This document shows positions 1-13,295 of a DNA stretch of 64,000 nucleotides, piece after piece. The notes under the pieces are model-generated. The model was not told the origin of the DNA, did no database searches, and saw only the letters and a program-made list of their open reading frames with translations. Position 1 is the first letter of the stretch, and every line of letters begins with the position of its first letter. Source of the DNA: Viola odorata (Eukaryota; Streptophyta; Magnoliopsida; Malpighiales; Violaceae); contig OY829539.1 of NCBI GenBank assembly GCA_963691705.1, positions 52,302,327-52,366,326 on the forward strand, read 5' to 3'. The translations under genes were made by a program, and so were the position numbers.

Positions 1-292
1 TAAGGAAAAAAAAGGAAAGGAAAGGAAGGGAACTCGTAGAGAAATTCTCTTGCATGACTACATCTTTTATACACAAGGGAAAAGGAAGAAAATTTCCTTT
101 AAACCCATAATTTTCTTTTCTAATTTAAACTCAGTCTCTAATTTTCTTCTTTTTCTTATAAGGAGGAAATTTTTTTATGACGAGGAGGAAATTTTTACGA
201 TTTATTTACTCCTTATTCCCTTTCTTTTCCTTTAATTCTGAAAGTTTAAAAATTTCCACTCTTTTCCTTCCCCTCCTAATCTTTCATCCCAG
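1..292. other. AT-rich upstream region of the alcohol dehydrogenase locus
   Basis: No coding frame is supported here. The stretch is purine-rich at the left edge and pyrimidine-rich near 260-370, as expected for the promoter and 5' leader of the locus that follows on the plus strand. Confidence 0.5.
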
Positions 293-400
293 ACGCTGAA
301 ACTCCTGTCCTCATCTGTTCTCCCTTCTTCATCCCTTCTCTCGAACAGTATTGCACCTCCTCCATCCTCCTCCCATGGCGGTTTTTGTAGCAAAGACGAC

Positions 401-3400
401 ATGGGTCGTACCAACTTATCTAAAGCCTCATATCACGTGAGCTCCGGCGGGTCCATGCGCGGTGCTGTTTTCTGGGAACCCAACAAACCTCTCACCATTG
501 AAGAGTTCCTCATGCCACGCCCCAAGGCTGGCGAACTTCTCATTAAAACCAAAGGTGATTTCTTGCTTAGCATTTGTTGGGTTTCTATTCTTTGCCGCAT
601 ATCTATTCATAGCGTTGACTCCATTATTGTTTTGGATTGTCTATTTTTAATGGCAGCTTGTGGGGTTTGCCGCTCTGATCTCCATGTTATAAAGGGTGAA
701 TTTCCATTTGCTGCTCCTTGCGCTGTTGGGCATGAGATAACTGGTGAAGTTGTTGAACATGGACCACTCACTGACACCAAAAGCATTCAGAGGCGAAAAC
801 CCTGTTGCAGTAGATTTTAGATTAAACTGATTCTGATTTGTAATGAGCAAAATTCTTGCAATTTTTTTCAGATTTCCAATTGGGTCTCGTGTTGTTGGCG
901 CTTTCATCATTCCCTGTGGCAATTGTTTCTACTGTTCTGAGGTGACATTTACTTTGAGATGCGATGCTATTATTTTCTGGCTTGTGGCTGTATTTTGCTA
1001 TCACTCCGCTACGACTTTGTGAAAATTCTGTAGAATGCATGCAATAATCTACTTCTATATATTTGCATCGTGACTCTGCCTTAAACAGGGACATAATGAT
1101 TTGTGTGAGGATTTCTTTGCTTATAGTCGGGCAAAAGGAACTCTTTGTGATGGTGAAACACGACTCTTCCTTCGCAACAGTGGTAAGGAACTCATTATAA
1201 TTAGATTACAGCCAAAAAATGGGAGTTGCTGGGTGTATTTGACACTAGGTTTTTATGTAATGTAAATCAGCGCTGGCTTATTCTCATACTAGTGCTATCT
1301 TTGATCAGTTGCATGGAGCTTATTCTCTTAAGCTCAAACGCCTTATGTTCTTGACAAAAAGTATTAGAATATCCGTCTTATCTTCCATGTTCATTATTTC
1401 ATTGGATAATGTTGCAATATACCATAGACAAGCAAAGTGCTTCTCTCACAGTGTTGCTTGGTTCATACCAAATTTTTTTGTATCTAGGTATTGGTCCCAT
1501 GTGTATAATTCCTGAACAGAAGATCTCTTCTGAAATAATGCTTGGATTCTAGCGAACTACTGGTACTTGGATCTATCTGACACTAGATTTGCATCTAAAC
1601 TAAATATTTCTCAAGTGTTAATATATTGTTTCTTTCTTTAATGAGTTGCATGGAGTGTATCAGTTCTGATGTCTTTATTATGCAAGTTTTTTACTGTTCT
1701 TGCTCACCAAAATGCTTTTTAATTGGTCCTCTTTTGCCACTAATGCAAGTCTATGCATTAGGCCTTGTATACATTTAGTCCCACCTCATTTACAGAAAAT
1801 ATTATACGAATGAATTCAACTGATGCAGTCCTCTTTATGTCTCCCCTCCACAGAACTTACATGCATATTTGATTATGGGCGTCTATGATCCAAAAATTCT
1901 GCATGTCTGTATAGGCACGTATGCATTTCTGGTGACATTATTTTCTTCTGTTCTTTCCTGCTAAATGTCTGGTATTTACACATTGCTTTTGGAATATATA
2001 ATAACTAAGAAATGATGTGTGTTGTAGGAAAGCCAGTTTTCATGTATTGCATGGGAGGCATGGCTGAATACTGTGTTGTTCCGGTGCATGGGTTAACCAC
2101 CTTACCTGAGTCATTACCATACACAGAATCTGCAATTTTAGGATGTGCAGTGTTTACTGCTTATGGTGCAATGGCCCATGCGGCTCAAGTGCTGTGATTG
2201 GTGTCGGAGGTATTGGCTCAAGGTAAGCGTCAAATATTTTATGTTCACTCAATGGTTTCCGGTGCCACAAATGAATATGAATAGCTAGTTCCAAGTTTAT
2301 TTATGACTTCTTCTGTAGCTCAGTTGTTGCAACAGATTCGCTCTTTAACCCAATGTTTTTGGTAAATGCACTGATTGAGGATTAAGTGTACAAGTTCATT
2401 AGATTTGCAAAATGTATATGGCTGGAATGAGCTTGTCATGACATGAAAGACAAACTAAAACCTGGTCCTTCCTTTTTCATCTGCATGCAGTACCACCAGA
2501 AGGTCACTAAGGTTGTTTTCCTAAGTACTATCAGTTTCACCTCCACCTTTTCCCAATGACAAACATCAAAAGACACTTAATGGTCGCCCCTCCAGTGATT
2601 TATTCCATCTCCACCTTTTTGCATGCTTCTCTTTGAGGAGACCCAGACACAAAAGAGAAACACTTTTTGCAAATTCTCCTGGTGACTTATTTGAAATCAG
2701 AATTTCATTTCATATTTTACTTCATATTATGACCTTTTTGTCTCATCTGTTAAGATTAAGATGTCAATAAAAATAATAAATAGCTAGTTATGACTGGAAT
2801 GGCATGCCTGTTTGCAGAATCTAAGTTTCTTTTAACACTATGTAAGCAGACTGGGAGCACTCTTTGGTCCTTTTGTTTCCATGGTAATTTACTATTCTGG
2901 TGGAGAGAGAAGGGGCTTATGTTGTGCACTCCCTGTATGCTTTCTTTCAATTTATAATTCCTTGCATGAATCTGTTTAAGAACTTCCTACTGACCTATTT
3001 CTTGAAAATTTATCTATGCAAATAGGAATTATTTTTTTTCCTTTTTAAAATGAAGTCAATGCCAACAATTGATTCATGCTCAGGTAGAATTTCCTCATAT
3101 GATGTGCATGGATTCTAACAAGTGACAAGAATCTACTTAACTGGAAGAAAGACTCCAATCATATAAGCTTTTATCAGCCAAAAATATTGGTAAAACTTGA
3201 GGCTGCTATAACTAAACTGAATTACTCTTTCTGTTGTCATTCGTCGCAGATTGAATTGTGTACTTTGGGGGAGTGAATTCTAAAATTAAATTCATACTTA
3301 ATTATGTAAATTTGTTACTCATATTTGTGGGGATTGACTGTCAGAATCCTGACTACACGAATGCTCCAGCTGTTTGCAGATAGCAATGGCATTTGGTGCT

Positions 3401-5904
3401 GCTGATATTATTGCTGTGGATGTTCAGGATGAAAAACTACAGAAGGCTAAGATTCTTGGTGCCACTGACACGATAAATGCATTAAAAGAAGATCCCATTG
3501 AAAGGATTAGAGGGCATCTTTATCTTTTACTATAGGTTATAACTTAGTAATGAGGTGCATTAGTTCCAACTCAAATGGTTGATTAATTCTGTGAGGTATC
3601 ATGTTTATAATGGAGGTGCTCTTGTCAAAGCTTTTTGGTTGCTTTTGTGTTCAAAATAATGAACAGTTAGGTGCATTAATGTGTTTGTGGAGGCCCTTGG
3701 ATACAGCTTCCTTTGACAAAAGAACAGTACTTCATTAAGAATAACATTTCTGGAAACTCCTAATTTTAGTGGATGTTCATTTCCAAGATCATAGAATATT
3801 TAACATGGGTTTGAAGAAGAAAATTTGTGTGCCTGAAACAAAAAAGATGACTCTATTTTCCTTAGGCAGTGATATTGGTGATGATGTCACCTTTCATTTT
3901 GTTCTTTATACTTTTATCACGCCCTTCATGGAATTGTTGGTTTCTTTGGTTCTTTGGAACCTTCTTTACCTTTTGTGGTTGTTCAAAATTGAAATGACTT
4001 GTGGACTCTGGTTTTATTTATTGTATGGCTAGCTAGCATAAGTGCTAATTCGTGAGTTTTATCAGTTTCTGCTTACTGCTTAGTATATAATGTACTTTCA
4101 TGTTTAGTCTTTTGAAGTTCAAAGTTTCTTAAAGGATTAGCTTTCCTGTCATGAGATGTGCCATGAATTGTGAGAAGTGCCATAAATTGTGTAAGGTCAG
4201 GACAAATTGCTTAATCTTTGCATGGTGTAAACAGATTGAGCAACTTACACTTATGATATGTTCAATAATAAGTTAAGCGATAGCATAATTTGTTCATTCA
4301 CACACACATTATTTATGTTTCTTATTAGTGCAGTATAGGTGGAGAAGTGACACTTATGCACACAAAGCAGAAAAACCTTTAATCAGAAACAGCTTTCATC
4401 CCCACTTTGTAGAACATTGCATTCTGATAGCCTGTTGCAATAGGTCATACATGTAGAAACTTTTTTCTTGGCATGCCTGTGTCATGCACGAAGGCAATAA
4501 CTGACTTATCTTTTAAATTTAAATACTAATTCCTTTCTTCCTCTTCTGTTTTTCCCTAAGCAGGCAATAACTGGAGGAAGAGGAGTAGACGTTGCTGTGG
4601 AAGCCTTGGGGAAACCACTCACATTCTCACAGTGCACACAAAGCGTAAGAGATGGAGGAAAGGCTGTAATGATTGGACTCTCACAGGCTGGTGCTGTAGG
4701 GGAGATAGATATCAATCGTCTTGTTCGTCGAAAGGTTTGTATTTCACAATTCGTATTACGCTAATAGATCTTTTGGTCTGTGATATGATTCTGGGTAGTT
4801 AGGGAATTCCTGATAACACTATTTTGGTGTCTCTTTTTGTGGGAACTCCTACTGAATTTCTATTTGCTCAAAATCTGTTTTACTTCTTCCTCTCTGGGAT
4901 CGCTTTGGTTTTGGAGTTAAAGTAATGTTAGAGCTGATTCTGAATTAAACTGAGAAAGAATTTAAAGTTCAGAACTGAAAGGATAAAATAGATTTAGTCA
5001 ATGAAATGCGTCATGGACTATATTCTGATTTATGTTCGAGATAAGATTAGAATACCATGATTTACTTAAGTAAAGACCGAGGTTGCAAATTTGTTAGGAG
5101 TCCTTTTATTTTCTTGTGATCTTTGATCCCTTTAGTTATGCTTATTTCCAGTATGTCTGTTTGGTGGTGTAACCTTCAGTAAATTGCCATGCCATGTCCC
5201 TTTTGAACTTCAAATAAACCTTACAAGGTTTTAGTGGTAGTGATAGTGGTAGAACTCAAACAGCTGCAGTTAAAACAGTATAAAATATTCAAGGTGTCTT
5301 GCTCCATAGTGACAGCGGTAGCAACATCTGTCCCCTGTCCTTTTCAAGTAAAGTGGAACGGAGAAGGCCATTCCGTATAGGATATGAGGGCCGTCTCATG
5401 GACCGGACTGGGATTCTTTACAAAGTGACCTGATCCATTTTAATACTACTTTTGTCAGTGTGAACTCATTGCAGAGTAATGTTCTTTTCTTGTGTATATG
5501 GTTTATTGTTTCTTCCCGGAAAATGGCTCTCATATAAGTCTCTCTCTCTCTAGTGAGCGGTTGTGTTGGGTAGCATCTCTTGCAATATATACTGTTTTTA
5601 CTTGCTCCAAGTGCCTGGTTTTGTTTTTTGTGTGTGGTTATTCTGTAGCCTATTTAACATAAATGTTGGGACTATTTCTCTTTCCATGAACTCCTGTTGA
5701 TCCATGGAACATGTTCAAGTCGTTGGTTCTTATGGAGGAAGGGCTAGGCAGGATCTTCCTAAGTTGGTTAAACTTGCAGAATCAGGCATTTTCAATCTCA
5801 GTGAAGCCGTTACAAGAAAATACAAATTCGATGAGGCGGACAAAGCATTCCAGGATCTCAACCAAGGAAAAATCATCAGTCGAGGTGTAGTTGAGGTCGT
5901 GTAG
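401..5904 (+). pseudogene. Zinc-binding (MDR/GroES-like) alcohol dehydrogenase, probably mitochondrial type; damaged gene
   Basis: Encodes a medium-chain zinc alcohol dehydrogenase of the plant At5g63620 type (family known; exact substrate unknown). Exons read at 401-554, 657-792, 872-941, 1089-1182, 2028-2222, 3370-3511, 4561-4734 and 5713-5904. Visible motifs are ACGVCRSDLH and GHEITGEVVEHG (catalytic zinc site), CGNCFYC in exon 3 (structural zinc region), and VIGVGGIGS (NAD-binding glycine motif). Exon 5 has lost a number of bases equal to 1 modulo 3 at about 2188-2192, which creates TGA at 2195-2197. Restoring 13 nt would make the exon sum a multiple of 3. The intron after exon 6 starts GG instead of GT, the acceptor before the last exon reads AT instead of AG, and intron 2 has a GC donor. 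A presequence-like open frame lies upstream of 401, but it has ACG at 293-295 and no ATG. I infer a recent pseudogene; sequencing errors could explain some lesions but probably not all. Confidence 0.7.
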
Positions 5905-6567
5905 TTCTTCTCTGTAAAATAATATTTTCATACAAGTGTTCAAAGATTAAGAATTATCAATAAGGAGACTGAACTCCAGTCATTGTCCTCCCTATTTTGC
6001 TACTTTGAAGTACAAAACTTGGATCTATTGAGAGATTTTCTGAACCACTTAACTGACAATTTTGGATAAATGGCCTATTTCCTTAAAATAGACTTCTTAC
6101 TTTTATTATTTACATGAAATTGAAGTCATGAACTCTAACAATCGAGACTTATGAATGCATGATATTTAACCATTCAAATTGAATGGAACCTCACTTGGGT
6201 GTTTTGTTTTAAAGGTGAATATAACTTTGCATTAGGATGCTTGAGTTCTGTCATCCAAATGAATACGGACGGAAAAAAAATAGAAGAAAAATATGAAAAT
6301 AATGCAGCTAGATGAATATGAACCTCTATAAAATGGTTTGGAAAGTACAACTGTCATCTACAAAACTTGAGGAAGAGGGGTAAAAATATGTTCAAGTCAG
6401 AGGAATGGATCCTGGAAAAACACCCCATCATCCTCTTTATGAAACCTTTCCCTTCCGTAAATTCCCTCCAACAAGAAAATGAATGAGTTAGCTTAGCAAT
6501 TGAGTAATAAACAAATCCCCTACTATCACCATAACCCGCCACTACCGTCATCCTAAAGACTGTTCAG
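5905..6567. other. Convergent 3' intergenic region
   Basis: This lies between the stop of the plus-strand alcohol dehydrogenase and the stop of the minus-strand DDT gene. It should hold the two 3' UTRs. I see no additional gene. Confidence 0.5.
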
Positions 6568-9500
6568 TTAATCTTCTTTCCACTTGTTAACATAGCTAAG
6601 AAAACCGTTGGCAGGATTCTCTCTAGGCAGAGCGCGAACACGACTAGATCTCCTGTGCACAGCCTCCTCCAATGCAATTTTGTTAGCAATATCCTTCGAT
6701 CTCTTCTGGAGTTCCGAGCTACAAAAGTGGAGGTGTCAAAGGGAAGTTAATTGCTTCGCAGAAACAAAACAAAAGGTGCAACAATGTCAGATGTGCGCAC
6801 ACAACATTTGTCAGCATTTTAAGCACCAACTCTAAAGCCTTAGCAAAAATGGTGTAAACTTCGGTGCCAGAACCAATTACAAAGCTAAAAGAATAAAAAT
6901 CTTGTCTAGCAGTGCCTACTCTTCCAACAGGTCGGGATAGATGTTTTTCGATAATCTGTCTTAACCACAACCCTTAACCATTGTCTCCTGGACCCTTGTC
7001 CAACATGACATGCTCTGGAAAACCCCATCCAATAATAGGGGACAGTTGCTTGGAAGGAACAAAACTTCAAAGGGAAAGGAATATAAATCCAAGGGCAAAC
7101 AGGTTGTTCTTAAAGAACCCAAACCAACCAGGATTTGGGGATAGATTCCTTTGAATACTAAGTTATAGACAATTGCACGCAAATTACCACTCACCAAATT
7201 CTGCTGTAGAATTTCTCCAGCTGCTTGTGAAGGTCCCTCTCTCTCTCACCCTTGTGATTCAGTGAACCCATCAACAAATCAAGCTGTTCAAGAGTATCAC
7301 CCAGCAATAATTAACATAGGAAAAACAGAGATTAGAGAGATGGATGGGAGAAATTGAGCATTAATACCTCTTCTTTGCTACTGTAGTAACCCCAAAGCTT
7401 GGAGTCGGAACTCTCCACAAAAATCCTCCCGTCACGTCGGAACCACCAGTACCTGTTATAGTCTCTATCCTTACCCAAGGGATTGGTGCGTATGACTCGT
7501 TTCTCCATTTCACGTTCAAAATATTCCCTCTGCAGGATCAAAAAAATGTGAATAAGCATGTGGGTCTTCACAAATGCGCAAAAGAATGTTCATGCACAGC
7601 ATGGACAAAAGAAAGTATTTGGATAAACACCCTCTGCTCCTTGTTCCTCCTTTCTGATGGTTCCTTTTCAGCATCCTTCAAAAGTTTCAGCACTTCCTTC
7701 TTAGAGAAACCTTTTACTTCCTGGCCTCCACCCATATTATGTTTTTTGCCTGCTTTTCTTGATCCAGTGTCTGAATGGTTGTTCTCACTGTTCAAATGTC
7801 ACAAGATTCAAATAATTCAATTGCATTAGTCACTGATTAAGATGCTAATAGATGTCACGGAAAGAAAACAAGGATTACATTTCAGCAGGTGCATTGTTGA
7901 GTTGAGAGGACATGACCTCTCCCTTATGTTTCTTTGTGCTCTCTCCATTCTGGTTATTGTGATTCTCATTTGATACATGTGATTGGAGATTGCTTCCTGT
8001 GCTCTCCAGGTTATGCCCATTCATTACTCCATTAGCAAAACCATTGGCCTTCAATTGTTCCTTCTCTTGCCTTTTCCTTCTACCTTCTTCCAGTGCTTCC
8101 TCCCTCCTTGTTGCTCCAAGGACTTGTCGCTGATCAATATACTCATCCAACTTCTCCTTTACAGTATCTGTTTGGATAGCTTGTTCAATCAATCGTTGTA
8201 AGATGCCTAATTTAGTTTGAGCATCTAGAAGCCCATAGTGCCCTCGCTTAATTGTTGATATACAAGTGGTTAGATCAGAAAGGTCGGTTCTCTCTAAGAA
8301 ATCGCATAGATACTCAGTCCAATTTATTAATGTTATCTGTGAACCAAAAGAAACACACTCAGAAGGCATACACAGACAAATTCTGAGAATAACATAAGTA
8401 AATTTCTACATTTACCTTCAGCTTTCGGTTTCTTTTCAGCACAATTAACAGATCATCATTACTGTCTTTTATAAGCAACCGGAGGAGGGCAGAATGTGTT
8501 TCAACAATAAGACTCAAACTACTACCCTTATGACAGATAGCATTTTCAAAGTCTTCTAGAGAGAATGGTGACAAATTCAAGAGTCTACCATAGGAGGTGC
8601 AAAAATCCCAAACCATTAAAAGATTCCCCACGCAATCTGGTGGAATATTGAAGTCCCTTGAAGGTGAAGGGCGGTCAGTAAAAACTGGGTCATCTGCACC
8701 AGGCTGCACCAATAGATCATCGATTGGATATTTGATAGATTCATCCTTCAATTGATCATGTTCTGCAAATCCAAAGTTCAATAAAATATACAAATAATTA
8801 AATAATGCACTGTTACAGATGCAACTTCGCATGCTTTTTCAAAACTGGTATTAGGTTAATCTCCTAGCCCCAAAAAACAGGCATACAGGGAGACCAGAAC
8901 TGAACCAAAAGACACTATAGGAAAAGAAGAAGAAGCTAGAGTTAGTTTAAGCAGGAATCAAAATGGCTTCTGCATAACAAACCTTCATCAGAGTTCTTTT
9001 CTGCGTTCTCTTCAGCTTTCTCACCCTCCACTTTCCTTTTACGTTTTCTAGATTCTTCATCCTGCACAAGATATACAAGGGAATATGATAGTATCGTGAT
9101 CAATAAAAATCATGTCACAAATACCATTTAGATATCTGGATTTTACTTACCCGGGCTCTTTTTTTCCCTTCTGTATTCTTTCTGTTACAGACTAATCCAT
9201 CCTGAATGAAAATTTTGCTTTTTAGTTCCTGTGGTGGATCACTTGAGATTCCATGCTTTTGTGCCAATTTTTCATGAAGCACAAAAGGGCCGTTTCGATA
9301 GGTAGATTTCCGAATAAAAGACTTCAAAACTCTTCTACTCACGGGAAATGTCTTCTGAGTCACATCATCTCCATCCACCACTCCACTTCCAGTTATTTTC
9401 TTATGCTTATCAAGCCATGCTACCTCATACTGGCTTTTGCTAGAATCACCATCAAAAACTTTTAATATCTTGCAAGGACAGAGATCATCACCCTTCCTTA

Positions 9501-11490
9501 CATGCACTTCAGCTCCTATAAGTGAATGCTCCATCAACTTTACAGCTATTGTGTCTGCAAGATCTTTCAATGAAAGCATACCTGAAAAATCAATAAAAAA
9601 CTTAAGAACCTGAGTAAGACTATGAAGTAGGAAAAAAAAACTCAAAACAGCCTTTTGTAGGTCAAAAGAGGCATTATGCATGTATTTTTAAGAACAAAGA
9701 AGAATGCACTCAACTTGCTTTCCTGTACTAGATATCATTATTTCATGTATACTTAAAATGAGCTTCTTATAAGATATTATTTACGTATGCCAACATAATC
9801 ACATGCTTCAAACTCACCACCACATCTACGATGAGGACTATGCTTTTATGTGTGTGTGTGTCTGTGTGTGTATATATATTGAACTGCCAACACGGAAAAA
9901 ATAGGTGCTATCATATAGCTTTGTCCCGGCTACGGAAAGAACTGTGCTTACTAAAAAGTGGCTATTGAATGATGGCCAAAATTTAATATGAAGATTAAAA
10001 TTGGAAATTAAGATAGCACCAAAACAACATGTTGAGTTAACAAAAAACACGTAGGATTCTTTTCTGCCTAAATAGAAAAATACCATGAAAGGGAAAACAA
10101 AAGATGCAAGCATACGAAGTCAAAATAAAATACGCAGAAAGGATGAACAAGAAGTTTAACAATCTCAAAAAACTAACTTGCAGAAAAATCTTACTAAACT
10201 GTGTGTCTGTCGTGAACAGTGTGTGCATGCTTTTGCGGCATAGATTCCCACATCAACAAGGCTTCGAGCTTCTCACACTCATGAGCTTCCATGGCAATGA
10301 CAAGAATAGCTAGTTGAAACTAAGTAGTTTTGACAAAGGGATGTGAAGATAAGGGCGGTTCCAATACCATCCTTAAATCAATCGTCCTCGTTGCTTGATG
10401 AGCGGACAAATCATACATGTTCCAACTTTCAACAGCATAAAAGGAAGATGAATTATCCACCAGAGAGCCCCGCGACTGTTTAAAAAGGGGAGTAAGAAAA
10501 ATATTCTATCCTATAGTTGATTGGTCAAGGTAGGATGATAATAAAGATTCTGGAATCCCTCCCCCCTAAACATGCACACTGAAGAGCCAAATGCATCACA
10601 CCACCTTAAGAATTATTTTACCCTTGCAAAACAGAAAAAAGATGCCAAAATCCTCCATATGCAATGGAACCACTGAACGATCAGCCCCAAGGGAAAATGT
10701 CCTACAAAAGTCGACTAAGCACTCAAAGAATGCAATCACATCCAAGCATCTGTTATCCGACAAGTCTATCAAGGGATAACACAATCCTTAGACCATTGCA
10801 AACTAGACCACAAACAAAGGCATGACAACGGCACCACCAACTACAAGAGAAACATATATACCAAACTTGAAGTAAACTGGTAAATACACATTCCAAAAGC
10901 ATCACCAAATTGACTAATGATTACAAAATGAAAGGAGAATCCAACTAATAAACATTCATTTATTCTAGGAGATAGTTCTTACTAAATTGTATCATCCGTA
11001 GTGCAGGTGCCGCATGTTCCTCGGGGATCTCTTGAACTTTCTCAGATGCGTGTTTTTCAGAAACCAAAGCCTCTTCATAAGTCAAGTTAGTTTTCCCACT
11101 AACTTTACACGTCCAAAGTCTCTGGCGATATAAATTTATCCTGTTCAAATATTCCCTAGTCCAAACTAAGGAAAGCAAAAGAAAACACAATGAAATGACT
11201 CATTTGGTAGGAGAACTGAATTAAGGGGGGGAAAACAGCAAACAGGTTGTCAATTGACAAAAGACTGCCACTTGATAAAACTTTTCTGCGTGCCTCCATC
11301 AGGATGGGTTCCCTTTCTTATACCAGGAACAACAATAGATGTATCAACTTTAACACAACCCAGGTCAAAAAGGATACAGATAATCTCGAAAAATCTCTTT
11401 CGTGAAACGAACTTGGTATACAAGTTCGTGAGGCTCCAAACCTTTAGGTGGTTCCGACAAAGGAAAAAGCTTTTTCTTCAATAATGGCAT
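6568..11490 (-). CDS. WAC/DDT/WHIM-domain chromatin-remodelling subunit (DDR-like)
   Basis: Predicted nuclear accessory subunit of ISWI chromatin remodellers, like the plant DDT-related (DDR) proteins; the role is known for the family and inferred here. Ten exons on the minus strand: 11490-11378, 11155-10983, 9581-9151, 9061-8983, 8762-8416, 8336-7879, 7787-7631, 7529-7368, 7283-7195 and 6718-6568. They sum to 2160 nt (719 aa plus stop), and every junction reads GT-AG in frame. Domains in order: WAC/Acf1 DNA-binding region at about residues 28-115 (FTKEIFRDY, YRQRLWTCKVSG); a basic, acidic linker (RKRKRKVEGEKAEENAEKN); DDT domain at about 312-372 (LLMVWDFCTSYGRLLNLSPF); then WHIM motifs (GHYGLLDAQTKLGILQRLI; DYNRYWWFRRDGRIFVES). 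The start is MPLLKKKLFPL, the first ATG after a probable 5'-leader acceptor near 11556. Nothing appears broken. Confidence 0.88.
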
Positions 11491-12181
11491 TGTTGGAACC
11501 CACCTAAACAAGCCTAGAACAACATGCGCAGTAGCCAAACCCAAGAAATTGCAACCTGGGACAAACCACAAGTATTAGTATTGTCAAACTAAATCAATGC
11601 ATAGACACAAAAGCCACCAAATAAAATCATGGACTTGATAGGCAAATGAAGTATATCTTGAACAATTAAATTAAATAAAATTGGGTATCCAGAACTCAAA
11701 TAGACAACATAACCCAACATAACTACAAACTAACTCCCTCCTTAGTTGCTAATACAGAATCCCCAATGCAGGGAATCTTTTGCAATTAACGAACGCATAG
11801 TGCGTCCGGCATAGTTTGAAAAGAGTGTTCAATGATTTCATAGTAGTAAATTAGTACTCCCTCATGAACCAATCATTGAAGTCAGATTCTTTCACCAGGC
11901 AGGTAAACATTCTCCATTGCAAGAAACAGAAACCCTAGACCCGCTACATCACCGAGTTTTCAGGATCCAAAATCAATATTTTTTTCCTTTTTTTCTAGAA
12001 AGAGAGAACGAAAACAGACGAGGGGAAACAGAAACATCGGAGCCTCCATCGACGAATGCAGAAGCAGATATGAAGTATTGAAAAACACTAAAGCAGTAGA
12101 ACGAAAACAGAACACATGCAACATACAAATTAAGGTTCCCGCCACAATAGAAATTTGGAGCAAAAGAGTTCACTTTTAAGA

Positions 12182-12217
<36 letters not shown>

Positions 12218-12310
12218 ATAAAAGAAATAGAATGGCGAGAGAGAGGGAGAAGAGGAAGGAATCTTACAGGCACCCAAGATGATGAGATGCAGAAGCGTAG
12301 CGTAGAGAAG
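11491..12310 (-). other. 5' leader and probable leader intron of the DDT gene
   Basis: On the minus strand a good donor (CCT followed by GTAAGATT) lies near 12266 and a good acceptor (TTTGTCCCAG) near 11556. An approximately 700-bp intron in the 5' UTR is therefore likely. The first leader exon is CT-rich (12240-12310). The intron contains the poly-G/poly-C run listed separately. Confidence 0.5.
12185..12216. repeat. 32-nt G homopolymer (poly-C in the sense of the DDT gene)
   Basis: An uninterrupted run of 32 G on the plus strand, inside the probable 5'-leader intron close to its donor. Its true length is uncertain because such runs are miscounted by most sequencing methods. Confidence 0.9.
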
Positions 12311-12800
12311 CGTATGGAATGAGAAAACAGAGAGAGGGTGCCGCGGTCGCCGTGGCTGGTGCTGTTGTTGTGGTGGCTTTTTATTTTTGTGAGGAGATCT
12401 TCAATTTTTATAGTTTTGTTCTGTTTCCTTTAAAATTTTAATAAAATTCAAGTACTCCTTTATTTGTCATTGAAGGTTGTTTTGGAAAATAGTCATCCTT
12501 AATTAGAGTTTGAAATTCAAATTTTAAAAATATAATTTTAATTAAGACAATACTCGGGAGAACAAAACAAAAATAAATTATCGATGTATCTCTCTTTTTT
12601 TCTACCTCCATAAAAATCTATTCCTCTACATTAACCAATTAATTTTTTTCGACCATAGTCCGATAGCATGATTTGAATAGAACTTAGTTGAATTCTAATT
12701 ATAGTAAATTTGTTGATTGAAAATTATATGGGTATAACGATCCACTAAAAACTAAAGTATCGCATATGCATAAAATCTGAACTAAATAAACCATATACGT

Positions 12801-12835
<35 letters not shown>

Positions 12836-13295
12836 GTTAAAATATTTTAAACAAAATTAATTTAGAAAAATTGAATTCCCAAGATTGAAGATTTGTAAAT
12901 GTGAAATTCTCACTAATATAACTCACCAAAACAAGTTAAGAATTTGATATCACATTGTTAATTTTCCGCTACATTTCGCCGATACGGGATGTAGTAATTA
13001 ATGTGTTTTAAAAAAGTGGGTGGCGATTCGCTAAGGTGAGAGGTTTGGATCTGGGCTCACAATATTAGGCCCACTTAAGGTCGGACACTGGCCTTCATGT
13101 TTTAAGCCCATAGGCTCGTCCAAAGAAATACAGAGCTTTCAGGCAATGGATGGACATGAAATCTACTGTATTATTACATATGTCGTGCAGACATAAACAT
13201 AGTACCATACGGGCAAAAACAATACGACATCGCATTACAGAAATGAACCATACACCTGCACTATAACGGCATAACCATCTCTTCTTCGATCTCTA
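12311..13295. other. Intergenic: DDT gene promoter and flavonol synthase 3' flank
   Basis: AT-rich with no supported gene. It contains an alternating TA microsatellite at about 12804-12832 (roughly 14 units). The right end should include the 3' UTR of the minus-strand flavonol synthase gene. Confidence 0.55.
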
